A stretch of DNA of 64,000 nt from an uncultured Eubacteriales bacterium (GTDB taxonomy: Bacteria; Bacillota; Clostridia; Christensenellales; CAG-917). This document shows, piece by piece, positions 1-8,281 of this stretch. The DNA is taken from positions 1-64,000 of the forward strand of contig URIZ01000006.1 in the NCBI GenBank assembly GCA_900548005.1, written 5' to 3'. The translations under genes were made by a program, and so were the position numbers. Position 1 is the stretch's first letter, and each line of letters begins with the position of its first letter. Below the pieces are notes generated by a model. The model searched no databases. It saw only the letters and a list, made by a program, of their open reading frames with translations, and had not been told where the DNA came from.

Positions 1-231
1 ATGTCTCGACCGAGTGTTGTCCCCCGCTACGCGGTCACCGTGGGTTCCCTTTTAGGGGGAACGGTGATAGGGAAAACACCTGAGGAAAGGGGAAAGTTGC
101 ATTTAGGGTTTCAAACGCAAAACTTTTGTAGAGTGGTGGAAGAAATACCTGCACGGACCGGAAAGATGGGGCATTTCTATTTAGGGTTTTACACGCTCAA
201 CTTTTGTAGAGCCGTGCACTCATAAAAACTT
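1..231 (+). repeat. Dispersed repeat, copy A (left end outside window)
   Basis: Non-coding mosaic repeat also found at 24230-24681 (opposite orientation) and 58195-58570. Bases 12-105 match the reverse complement of 24276-24369 almost perfectly, and the part from about 123 to 220 matches 58451-58562. Inside this copy a unit of about 83 bases recurs: each unit starts near a CATTTAGGGTTT-like or TATTTAGGGTTT motif and ends near ACTTTTGTAGAG. A hairpin, GTTCCC/GGGGGAAC near 44-61, is kept between copies A and B although the loop differs. A 74-codon frame is open across it, but the frame and peptide are not conserved in the other copies, so I treat it as non-coding. Confidence 0.8.
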
Positions 232-330
232 ATACACGCACTCTGCTCATTCATAGCGTACTTTCGTTACTTCCCTTCTCATTCGTTGCGTTCTTCAAAA
301 ACGAATAGCAAAATTCTCAATAAAAAAATA

Positions 331-360
331 TTGTAAAAGTCGGCAATCGTATTGTATACT
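331..360 (+). promoter_or_regulatory. Sigma-A-type promoter for the AAA+ gene
   Basis: TTGTAA at 331-336 and TATACT at 355-360, separated by 18 bases. The predicted start near 367 leaves a leader of about 29 bases that carries an AAAGG-type ribosome binding site before the ATG at 396. This supports 396 as the original start codon. The stretch 232-330 between repeat and promoter shows nothing else. Confidence 0.5.
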
Positions 361-395
361 ATTTTATATCAAATTTACGCTTGAAAAGGTAGACT

Positions 396-2364
396 ATGAA
401 AAAACGTTGCGTATCGAGCTTGACTACAAATGGGTGCTGACTCGCATTGACGATGCCAAATACCCCGTCGAAGTGCTTAAAGACAGGTTTGTGAAAGGCA
501 AAATCGAAAAAATCAGCGAATCTTATCTTCACCTGACGCTTGCCGTTGATGAAAACGACTATGAGAAAATAAAAAACAAGATTTCTTCGTTCTTTGCGCA
601 AAAGTACGGTAAGTCGAATCTTTCGGCATTGAGCTTTTCAGACTGTGAGCCGAATACGGACGATAAAAGCGGCAAGTCGCAAGACAAAGCGCATTCCGAC
701 AACAGCGGCAATACGCAAGATCCGCGCACAATTGACGACACGCTCGAGCTTGTCAACACGCTTGTCGGCGCACAAGAATTCAAAAGCCTTATAAAAGAAC
801 TTGTGGCGATTGCGCCCGAAGTGGTCAAAAACAATGCGCAAGACGTGTTTATGTCCCAAAGCTATCTCTTCTCTGTCGGTGACGGATGCGGACTGACAAC
901 ATATCTTGAAATACTTGCGCTTGCCATAAACGATCTGTCGCTTGCCAAAATGACTCCTATCGCACCCGTCAATGAATACAAAATCAAGATGACGGACAAG
1001 CCCAAAGACGATTTGAACGAAGCAAACGACGTCATCGGAAAAATCGAAAACGACGAGGCAAGCGTGATATGCTTCGATATAAGCAAGTGGATTGACAAGA
1101 CCGACTCCGAAGACTTCAAAAAACTGCTCAAAGACGTGCAAAAGGCAAGCGAAAATCACGTCATCGTGTTTAGAGTGCCTTTTGTTGACAAGGACGTGCT
1201 TTGCCGCATCGAAAATCGCTCGAAGACGTGGCGTATATCAAGACTTTGTCTTTTCCGCCCTTTGACCGCGCCGAAACGAAAGAAATTGCAAAACGCGACT
1301 TTGAAAAATACGGCATGAAAATGTCGGACAATGCGTGGGAGTATTTCTTCAAGCGTATCGCCAAGGAAAAGAGCGACGGCAAATTTTACGGATTGAACAC
1401 CATAAAGAAAGTCGTAAAAGAGTCCGTATACAAAAAATACGTTGCCGTGGCAAACGGCGCAAAGAACACAACGCTCATAGGCGCGAACGATGCAAAGAAG
1501 ATATGCGGCTCTCTTGCAGACGAATCGGAAGGCATGGCGCAACTCGACCAACTTGTCGGATGCGAAAAAATCAAAGCTCGAATTGAAGAAATCATTGCGC
1601 AAATACGCTTGTCCAAGGCGGAAAACGGACCTGACCGCCCTTGCCTGCACATGCGCTTTGTCGGCAATCCCGGCACGGGCAAAACCACCGTTGCGAGAAT
1701 ACTAGGCAAAATTCTCAAAGAAAAAGGCGTGCTGCGCATAGGCAATCTGTACGAATACAAAGGCAGGGATTTCTGCGGTCAATACATCGGAGAAACCGCG
1801 CCCAAAACGTCGGGAATGTGCCGCGACGCATACGGATCGGTGCTTTTTATAGACGAGGCGTACTCTCTCTATCGCGGCGATGACAACATGCGCGACTACG
1901 GCGTTGAGGCGATCGACACGCTCATATCCGAGATGGAAAATCACAAGGACGATCTTGTCGTCATCATGGCGGGCTACACCGACGATATGGAAAAGCTCAT
2001 GGACGCCAACAGGGGCTTAAAAAGCAGAATGCCCTACACGATCGAGTTTCCCAACTTCACGCGCGAACAGCTCTTTGAGATATACAAATCGATGTCGGCA
2101 AAAAAATTCAAAGTTGCAGACGACCTATACCCTGTCGTTCAAAAATACTTTGACAACCTGTCCGACGACGTTTTGAACTCAAAGAAATTCAGCAACGCGC
2201 GTTTCGTGAGAAATTTGTTTGAAAGAACGTGGGCAAAAGCGGCTATGAGAAGTCAGCTCGAAGGACAAAAAACCGTGACGCTTTGCGCCATAGACTTCAA
2301 CAATGCGGCAAGCGAAAAAGACTTCGCTTTCCAAATCGAAAAGAAGATAAAACTCGGTTTTTGA
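396..2364 (+). pseudogene. AAA+ ATPase, CbxX/CbbX (SpoVK-like) family, broken by two frameshifts
   Basis: Read in two frames, 407-1318 and 1201-2364, this is one AAA+ protein. The ATG at 396 has a good ribosome binding site, but the run after it holds six A (399-404); a seventh would join it to the downstream frame (MKKTLRIELDY). A second run at 1212-1215 has four A; a fifth would join ...CRIE to KSLEDVAYIK. With both bases restored the frame is 656 codons. The N-terminal half holds a degenerate P-loop (GDGCGLTTY). The C-terminal half is a complete ATPase: Walker A GNPGTGKTT, Walker B VLFIDEAYSL, then a lid region, as in CbbX/SpoVK remodelling ATPases. Two YbjN-like genes follow at 17 and 9 bases. 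The breaks may be true decay, phase-variable slippage or sequencing error; the exact substrate is unknown. Confidence 0.8.
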
Positions 2365-2380
2365 CGATACGGAGCAAATT

Positions 2381-2860
2381 ATGAAAATAAATCTCAAACA
2401 AAAGAAACTCGCAAAAAACGTTTTCAAGACTTTTTGCGAACTTCTTGACGAAAAAGGCGTTAAATACACAAAAAACAAAGACCGTCTTGCCGTCAACTGC
2501 GTTTTGCAAGGCGACGATCTGCTCGTTGCCGTCAACGCGGTGGTCAACGAGCGAGAAATGATCGTGCTTGCCCTATCTCCGCTCCCCTTCACCGTCCCAA
2601 TAGAAAGACGAGATGTAATCGCCGCCACGGTGAGCGAGATCAACGCTTACCTTCTTGACGGTCACTTTGACTTTGACTTTCATACCGGCAATATAAGTTT
2701 CAGGATTTTTATGAGTTTTGCAAACAGCATCATTGACAAACAAGCGTTTGAATATCTGATTGCCGCCATATTCGATGCGGTTGACGAATACAATGACAAA
2801 TTGCTTTTCATCTCAAAAAGCGAAACGGGCATCGATGACGCGCTGAAATGCTTGCGCTAA
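2381..2860 (+). CDS. YbjN-like small protein, paralogue 1
   Basis: A 159-residue soluble protein with no signal peptide or membrane segment. Alternating hydrophobic strands and a mid-protein FDFDFHTGNISFRI stretch resemble the YbjN / type III secretion chaperone-like fold. That assignment is by general character only. The start has GGAG nine bases upstream. It lies 16 bases after the AAA+ gene and 9 bases before a clear paralogue (compare GHFDFDFHTGNISFRIFMSF with the GGFDFDYETG... stretch of the next protein), so the three form an operon. In YbjN-type families these proteins often bind or escort partners; a role as adaptors of the AAA+ ATPase is inference. Confidence 0.7.
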   Translation: MKINLKQKKLAKNVFKTFCELLDEKGVKYTKNKDRLAVNCVLQGDDLLVAVNAVVNEREMIVLALSPLPFTVPIERRDVIAATVSEINAYLLDGHFDFDFHTGNISFRIFMSFANSIIDKQAFEYLIAAIFDAVDEYNDKLLFISKSETGIDDALKCLR

Positions 2861-2869
2861 GGAGTGAAT

Positions 2870-3346
2870 ATGGAAAAACTTGACATAAAAATCGCTCAAA
2901 ACGTGTACGATATGATCATCTCGACCTTGAAAAGCCAAGATTACAAGTTTTTGCAACCCGACAACTTGAAAGTCGCTTTCCAAATCGAAACGGACGACAC
3001 CCCCATAGTCTTTTCCGTCGTCATAGACGCCGAACGCCAACTTATACGCATGATTGCCGGCTATTCGATCACCTTCCCAAAAGAACGCCGCATTGACGGT
3101 GCAATTGCAACTTGCTCGACAAATTGCAATCTCGTTGCGGGCGGCTTCGATTTTGACTACGAAACGGGATCGGTGGTTTTCAGAATATCCGCAAGTTTTG
3201 CAGGCAGCATAATCTCCCCCGACGTTTTTTTGTATATGGTGCACAAAGCATACAGCGCGTGCGCGCTCTACGACAAAAAGCTCGATCTTCTTGCCAAAGG
3301 CGAACTGTCGCTTGCCGAATATCTCTATCTTTTTGAAGACGATTGA
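2870..3346 (+). CDS. YbjN-like small protein, paralogue 2
   Basis: A 158-residue soluble protein, tandem paralogue of the gene before it. Shared landmarks are the central FDFDYETGSVVFRISASFAGSI block and similar helix-rich C-termini. I prefer the ATG at 2870, because AAGGAG lies seven bases before it; the in-frame GTG at 2864 sits inside that ribosome binding site. It is the last gene of the AAA+ operon and is followed by a shared terminator at 3412-3442. Function is unknown; the family link is weak but the paralogy is plain. Confidence 0.7.
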   Translation: MEKLDIKIAQNVYDMIISTLKSQDYKFLQPDNLKVAFQIETDDTPIVFSVVIDAERQLIRMIAGYSITFPKERRIDGAIATCSTNCNLVAGGFDFDYETGSVVFRISASFAGSIISPDVFLYMVHKAYSACALYDKKLDLLAKGELSLAEYLYLFEDD

Positions 3347-3411
3347 TTTTCTCGCAAACCACGAAAAAAACACAAGCGATAAAACAACCCCCAAAACTCA
3401 CAAAACCACAC

Positions 3412-3442
3412 AAAAAAGGCTTTCCGGTCGGAAAGCCTTTTT
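3412..3442. terminator. Bidirectional intrinsic terminator
   Basis: AAAGGCTTTCC and GGAAAGCCTTT form a stem with a three-base loop, flanked by A and T runs on both sides. It lies between two convergent units (the YbjN operon and pckA) and can serve both. Confidence 0.85.
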
Positions 3443-3506
3443 GATGTTCTAATCGGTTGAATTGCCGTTTTCGCTACTTTTTTAAGCGATACGTTCTTTG
3501 CCGAAA

Positions 3507-5111
3507 TCAGAGTTGCGGACCTGCTGCGACAAGAGCCTTGCCTGCGGGATTGGTCTCGTATTTTGCAAAGTTCTTGATAAATCTGCCTGCGAGATCTTCC
3601 GCTTTCTTGTTCCAATCCTCAACGTTTGCGTAGGTGTCGCGCGGATCGAGAATCTCGGTTGCAACGCCGTTGAGCTCGGTGGGCACTTCAAAGTTGAAGA
3701 ACGGAATGGTCTTGGTGGGTGCTTTCTCGATATCGCCGTTGAGAATTGCATCGATGATGCCGCGAGTGTCCTTGATGGAGATACGCTTGCCCGTGCCGTT
3801 CCAGCCGGTGTTGACAAGGTATGCCTTTGCACCGCTCTTTTGCATTTTCTTGACGAGCTCTTCCGCATATTTGGTGGGATGGAGTTCAAGGAATGCTTGA
3901 CCGAAGCATGCCGAGAAGGTCGGCGTAGGCTCGGTTATGCCACGCTCCGTGCCTGCGAGTTTTGCGGTGAAACCGGACAAGAAGTAGTATTGAGTTTGTT
4001 CGGGAGTGAGAATGGACACCGGGGGCAACACTCCGAATGCGTCTGCGGACAAGAAGATGACGTTCTTTGCCGCGGGAGCTGCGGAAACGGGGCGCACGAT
4101 GTTTTTGATGTGGTCGATAGGATAGGAAACACGAGTGTTTTCGGTGACTGACTTGTCAGCGAAATCGATCTTGCCGTTTTCGTCGAGAGTGACGTTTTCA
4201 AGCAAAGCGTCGCGTCTGATCGCGTTGTAGATGTCGGGCTCGGATTCTTTGTCGAGGTTGATGACCTTTGCATAGCAGCCACCCTCGAAGTTGAACACTC
4301 CGTTGTCGTCCCAGCCGTGCTCGTCGTCGCCGATGAGAAGACGCTTGGGATCGGTGGAAAGAGTGGTTTTGCCCGTACCGGAGAGTCCGAAGAAGATCGC
4401 GGTGTTTTCGCCTTGCATATCGGTGTTTGCCGAGCAGTGCATGGACGCGATGCCCTTGAGCGGGAGATAGTAGTTCATCATCGAGAACATACCCTTCTTC
4501 ATTTCGCCGCCGTACCAGGTGTTGATGATCACTTGCTCGCGGCTTGTGATGTTGAACACAACCGCCGTCTCGGAGTTGAGACCAAGCTCTTTGAAGTTTT
4601 CCACTTTTGCCTTGGACGCGTTGTACACGACAAAGTCAGGCTCGAAGTTTTCAAGCTCTTCCTTGGTGGGTCTGATGAACATATTGGTGACAAAGTGTGC
4701 TTGCCATGCCACTTCCATGATGAAACGGATTGCCATGCGTGTGTCTTTGTTTGCGCCGCAGAATGCGTCGACAACGTAGAGTTTCTTGTCGGAAAGCTCG
4801 TTGACAGCGATTTCCTTCACCGCTTTCCATGCTTCTTGGCTTGCCGGATGGTTGTCGTTCTTGTAGCCTTCGGAAGTCCACCACACCGTGTCCTTGGAGT
4901 TGTCGTCCATGACGATGAATTTGTCCTTGGGCGAGCGGCCGGTGTAGATGCCCGTCATAACGTTGACTGCGCCGAGTTCGCTCACTTGACCTTTCTCAAA
5001 GCCCGTGAGAGCAGGATTGGTCTCTTCTTCAAAAAGAAGATCGTAGGACGGATTGTACACGATCTCGGTCGTGCCGCTGATTCCGTACTTTGTCAAGTCG
5101 ATATTTTTCAT
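3507..5111 (-). CDS. pckA: Phosphoenolpyruvate carboxykinase (ATP)
   Basis: Converts oxaloacetate plus ATP to phosphoenolpyruvate, CO2 and ADP, or runs in the CO2-fixing direction in fermenters. The 534 residues match the usual length of the ATP-type enzyme. The kinase-1a P-loop [11 protein letters not shown] covers about residues 242-252, with Lys248. The substrate-side motif [10 protein letters not shown] and the RVSYPIDHI segment are present. I take the ATG at 5111 because AAGGAG precedes it; the open frame runs further upstream without a ribosome site. It stands alone, facing the YbjN operon across a shared terminator. A TATAAT at 5202-5207 (minus strand) could be its -10 element, giving a leader of about 85 bases, but its -35 is weak. 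Confidence 0.97.
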   Translation of the reverse strand: MKNIDLTKYGISGTTEIVYNPSYDLLFEEETNPALTGFEKGQVSELGAVNVMTGIYTGRSPKDKFIVMDDNSKDTVWWTSEGYKNDNHPASQEAWKAVKEIAVNELSDKKLYVVDAFCGANKDTRMAIRFIMEVAWQAHFVTNMFIRPTKEELENFEPDFVVYNASKAKVENFKELGLNSETAVVFNITSREQVIINTWYGGEMKKGMFSMMNYYLPLKGIASMHCSANTDMQGENTAIFFGLSGTGKTTLSTDPKRLLIGDDEHGWDDNGVFNFEGGCYAKVINLDKESEPDIYNAIRRDALLENVTLDENGKIDFADKSVTENTRVSYPIDHIKNIVRPVSAAPAAKNVIFLSADAFGVLPPVSILTPEQTQYYFLSGFTAKLAGTERGITEPTPTFSACFGQAFLELHPTKYAEELVKKMQKSGAKAYLVNTGWNGTGKRISIKDTRGIIDAILNGDIEKAPTKTIPFFNFEVPTELNGVATEILDPRDTYANVEDWNKKAEDLAGRFIKNFAKYETNPAGKALVAAGPQL

Positions 5112-5330
5112 AATATCATATCTCCTTAAAATAAAATTTTGAGTCCGCAATGCAGACAAATTTACTATATTGCGTAAAGAACGCCAAACGTTCCTATTAT
5201 CATTATACATTATTTTTCGCCAAATAAAAGTAAAATTTTATCAATATTGCAAATTAATTTCAATTTAATGTTTTTACTCTAAAAAAATCCGCCAACCGCC
5301 TGCTTTTATCCTAACAAACTCCTGCATCTC

Positions 5331-6083
5331 TTATTTTTCATCAATAAATCTCCAATGGTATCCACCGGATGTCTTTGAATTGTTTCGGCAACAATTGGCT
5401 ATTGCATCGGCTCTCAAATTCAATGATTTTGCCGCCGCTTTTATGCTATCATATTCGATCCCCGTATCAGTATTTATCACTCTTTTACAATGACCTTTTG
5501 CCGTTCTTTCTCTACCACATATCATACAACCGCGTCCGTCAAATCTATGAGCCGCAGTCGATTGCCATTCATGACCGCACACATGACACTTCCACCAATA
5601 TTTTTTGTTGGATTGAGCGCAAATTTGATTTGGCAGCAGTTCGTTCTTCTCATAGTCCCAATCAACCAACAAGTGCGGAGCAAGGGTTTGCAGGTCATTT
5701 ACACCTGTAACACATGTGCGCCCATAACAAACATTGCAACCACATCCGTTTGTCCTACTATAAACCATCGCCGCCCATTCATGTCCGCACACATGGCATT
5801 TCCACCACACTTTCACATGCATCCCCAATGTTATTTTTCTCGGATCTAAATTTTGATTCTTTTCATAATTCCAATCTTGCATCAAATCGGTTTCTGCAAG
5901 ACTTTTCTTTGACGTTTTCGAAAAGGTAAGCGCCTTGTTGAGAATATCAAAATAATCACTTTCAATATTCGGTGAAATGTTAAGCGAAGCGTTCGACTTG
6001 TGTTCTTTGTGGTGGACGAAAACGTTTCGCAATCGCTCCAAGATGAAGTTAAAGAATAGTCTTATAAAAATGGAAAAGCCCAC
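5331..6083 (-). CDS. Zinc-ribbon protein with NUMOD1/IENR1-like C-terminus; N-terminus unresolved
   Basis: Two repeats of a WWKCHVCGHEW ... CxxC zinc-ribbon (treble-clef type, as in PF14311-like 'probable zinc-ribbon' proteins) are followed by a 45-residue C-terminal segment. That segment (NTDTGIEYDSIKAAAKSLNL...GGYHWRF) closely resembles the NUMOD1 / intron-encoded nuclease repeat that binds DNA. The open frame begins with a GTG that lies inside a terminator hairpin (6072-6101) and has no ribosome site. The first in-frame ATG, at 5882, falls exactly at the start of the first zinc ribbon. The gene is therefore probably 5'-truncated, or starts at 5882. Base composition is more AT-rich than its neighbours, which suggests transfer. 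Likely a DNA-binding accessory protein of a mobile element; no nuclease domain is visible. Confidence 0.6.
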   Translation of the reverse strand: MGFSIFIRLFFNFILERLRNVFVHHKEHKSNASLNISPNIESDYFDILNKALTFSKTSKKSLAETDLMQDWNYEKNQNLDPRKITLGMHVKVWWKCHVCGHEWAAMVYSRTNGCGCNVCYGRTCVTGVNDLQTLAPHLLVDWDYEKNELLPNQICAQSNKKYWWKCHVCGHEWQSTAAHRFDGRGCMICGRERTAKGHCKRVINTDTGIEYDSIKAAAKSLNLRADAIANCCRNNSKTSGGYHWRFIDEK

Positions 6084-6101
6084 TGTTTAGTGGGCTTTTC
6101 C
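6072..6101. terminator. Intrinsic terminator hairpin
   Basis: A perfect 13-bp stem, GGAAAAGCCCACT paired with AGTGGGCTTTTCC, with a four-base loop. On the minus strand an interrupted T tract follows, so it probably ends the transcript of the 6108-6386 gene. It also covers the apparent GTG start of the zinc-ribbon gene. Confidence 0.7.
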
Positions 6102-6107
6102 TATGTT

Positions 6108-6386
6108 TTAATCAAAATCTTCTAAAACCAAACAATTGATTTTTTTGCTCAATGGAGTGCACGCATCAATGGCGATTATTCCGTCTCCGTAAAATGGAGA
6201 ATGGTCCGCATCTTCATCGTATTGACTGCCTTTACTATTTTTAAGCATTAAGTTGTCGCCAGTTCCATTTAATATGTTTTGCATTTTCTCTTCAATCATT
6301 TTACTAATTTCTAAAGATTGGACAGTATAGTTTTCATTATAGTCAACTACTGATGGGCATATTCCAATAAGCTCTTCAGCAGTCAT
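6108..6386 (-). CDS. Unrecognised small protein or C-terminal fragment
   Basis: 92 codons from the ATG at 6386, acidic, soluble, with no recognised domain. The frame stays open upstream to about 6425, where the sequence switches abruptly to a plus-strand gene remnant. This may therefore be the 3' part of a longer gene cut at that junction. There is no good ribosome site before 6386. Composition is AT-rich compared with the neighbouring operon. Function unknown. Confidence 0.35.
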   Translation of the reverse strand: MTAEELIGICPSVVDYNENYTVQSLEISKMIEEKMQNILNGTGDNLMLKNSKGSQYDEDADHSPFYGDGIIAIDACTPLSKKINCLVLEDFD

Positions 6387-6427
6387 TTCTATAATAATTC
6401 TTTCAGGTTCTTTTTCTTTGCCAGTTA

Positions 6428-6541
6428 GTAGGCATTGCCCAAAGCTTTGCCCACGAGTGCATCTTTGACCGTCACGACTTTTTGGACTATGACAAAATGC
6501 GCTCAATCTGCACTGCCACAATCAAGTACTTGTTTGATTAA
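6428..6541 (+). pseudogene. 3' remnant of an unidentified gene
   Basis: Thirty-seven sense codons and a TAA that read as a natural protein C-terminus (VGIAQSFAHECIFDRHDF ... IKYLFD). Codon use is like the host genes, unlike the AT-rich fragment that abuts it. No start codon and no upstream coding part is present. I cannot name the family; the ending is compatible with a hydrolase or peptidase tail, but that is a guess. Confidence 0.4.
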
Positions 6542-6624
6542 TCAATATTTTAAATGTCAAAACCGACAAAATAAACCATTCGTTTTGTCAAAACAATCAA
6601 AATTAATATTCATCGGCACAACAA

Positions 6625-6654
6625 AAAAAACGGACTAAAATCAGTCCGTTTTTT
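6625..6654. terminator. Terminator of the glucuronide operon
   Basis: A run of A plus CGGACT pairs with AGTCCG plus a run of T around a six-base loop. It lies 17 bases past the stop of the last operon gene and works on the minus strand; the flanks allow both directions. Confidence 0.85.
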
Positions 6655-6670
6655 GTTGATTGATTTTTGG

Positions 6671-8263
6671 TTATGCTTGGGCGGGGGCAGGTTCTGTTTC
6701 AGTTGAAACTTCTTCTATCACGTTGCCAAAAGTGATGACTTCTGCTTCGTCCGTTCCGTCGTCTGGTTGTGCTCCCTTTGCAAGTTGGATTGCAATACGT
6801 GCGTTCTTATCGCGGAGGAATTCCGTGTTCTCGATGACCTTTTTCTTGTTCAGGTTGTACACACAGAAGAATGCCACGAAGATGAGGATTGAACCAACCA
6901 AAGGAAGTACAATGGACAGAGTCAACAGGTTTTGTGAAGTTTGAGGAGTGGTTGCTTGGACGTTTGTCGAGTCAAATCCAACCAAGCCTGCAAGGGCTGC
7001 CACCAGCGCAGAGCCTATCCCTTGTGCTGCCTTTCTCGCAAGGGAGTAAGTTGCGTACACACTTGCTTCGTCACGCTTGCCGAATTGCTCTTTTGTGAGG
7101 TAGGTTGCGTAGAGGTTTTTGCCGTCTTTCTTTGCTGTCCTCACTTCTTGCTCGTCAACACAGTCTGCCACCATTGACCAAGTGCCAAGGTTCAAGGGAG
7201 CTGATGCCAACATTGCAACGCCGAGGCAAGCTGCGTATGCCCACATACCTGCGCTTGTTCTGGGGAAAGGAATGATCAGCATAATCACAAGCACGGCGAT
7301 TGCCACCAAGTTGGGCCACATTGCAATCTCTTTCTTTCCGAACTTTCTTGTAAGTTTGCCCATAAAGGGGATGACGAACATCATAGGCAACATCATGACG
7401 ATGCCGACCGTGCCTGACGCCTTTGCGTCACCGAAGAAGAGTTGGCACACGAGAGGCAAAGTGGTTGCGTAGGACATGACAAACACAAGTTGGCTGAATG
7501 ATGCAAGACACATACCGAGTGCAGCACGGTTTGTGACAAAGCCTTTGAGCGTTTGAAGATAGTTGAATTTTTCTTTGGGTTTTTCAACTTGTTTTCTTTC
7601 TTTCGTAAGGAAGCAAGTGAGCATAAATCCGCCGATTGCAGCAACCCCACAAGCCAGTGCTACCCACACGAAAACCTCAGGAAGGATAGGCTGGATCTTT
7701 GTGACCGGATCTGCCTCGCCGTAAATGAGTCTAGGCACGATGATCATCATAGGAAGCATTGCGACGCCTGCGCCAATACTGCGAAGTGATGAAAGTGATG
7801 CTCTGTGACCGGAATCGTCGGTGAGGGCTGCGTTGAGCGAGCCGTAAGGCACGTTTGCAGCGGTGTATGCAACAGACCACACACAGTACATAACAAGCAC
7901 GTATGCAAATCTGCCCCAGTAGGAGAGTGCTCTGACGTCAAGGAACAAAAGCACCGTCGTAAGTGCGATTGCAAAGGCGCCACAGAAAATCCAAGGAATA
8001 TATTTGCCACGTCTACCAGGCTTTCTTGCGTCAACCAACGCGCCGATGATGGGATCGTTGATTGCGTCAAAAATCTTTGAAACGATGACGATGATTGACC
8101 AATGTCCCATTGTAAGTCCAAGACCTTGGGTGACAAACAACATCAAAAAACTGCTGATAAGTTGGAAACTCATGTTGCAACCGAAGTCGCCCATCATGTA
8201 TCCAATCTTATCTCTATTGCCAAAAGGTCTATCAATGGGGGTATTGATTTTCTTCTTTTTCAT
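6671..8263 (-). CDS. GPH-family sugar (glucuronide) : cation symporter
   Basis: A 530-residue polytopic membrane protein with about twelve hydrophobic segments. The N-terminal SKIFDAINDPIIGALVD motif and the GRRGKYIPWI loop are hallmarks of the glycoside-pentoside-hexuronide family (for example UidB, MelB). It should import glycosides with Na+ or H+. Position at the end of the glucuronide operon, 18 bases after the GH2 gene, argues that the substrate is a glucuronide or uronate. The start ATG at 8263 has GGGAG upstream. The C-terminus is a short acidic cytoplasmic tail. Confidence 0.9.
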   Translation of the reverse strand: MKKKKINTPIDRPFGNRDKIGYMMGDFGCNMSFQLISSFLMLFVTQGLGLTMGHWSIIVIVSKIFDAINDPIIGALVDARKPGRRGKYIPWIFCGAFAIALTTVLLFLDVRALSYWGRFAYVLVMYCVWSVAYTAANVPYGSLNAALTDDSGHRASLSSLRSIGAGVAMLPMMIIVPRLIYGEADPVTKIQPILPEVFVWVALACGVAAIGGFMLTCFLTKERKQVEKPKEKFNYLQTLKGFVTNRAALGMCLASFSQLVFVMSYATTLPLVCQLFFGDAKASGTVGIVMMLPMMFVIPFMGKLTRKFGKKEIAMWPNLVAIAVLVIMLIIPFPRTSAGMWAYAACLGVAMLASAPLNLGTWSMVADCVDEQEVRTAKKDGKNLYATYLTKEQFGKRDEASVYATYSLARKAAQGIGSALVAALAGLVGFDSTNVQATTPQTSQNLLTLSIVLPLVGSILIFVAFFCVYNLNKKKVIENTEFLRDKNARIAIQLAKGAQPDDGTDEAEVITFGNVIEEVSTETEPAPAQA

Positions 8264-8281
8264 AATATCTCCCTTCCTTGC

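Noticed and set aside
1..225. A 74-codon open frame starting with ATG at position 1
   Set aside because: It lies in the dispersed repeat, the frame is not conserved in the other two copies and it has no ribosome site in view.
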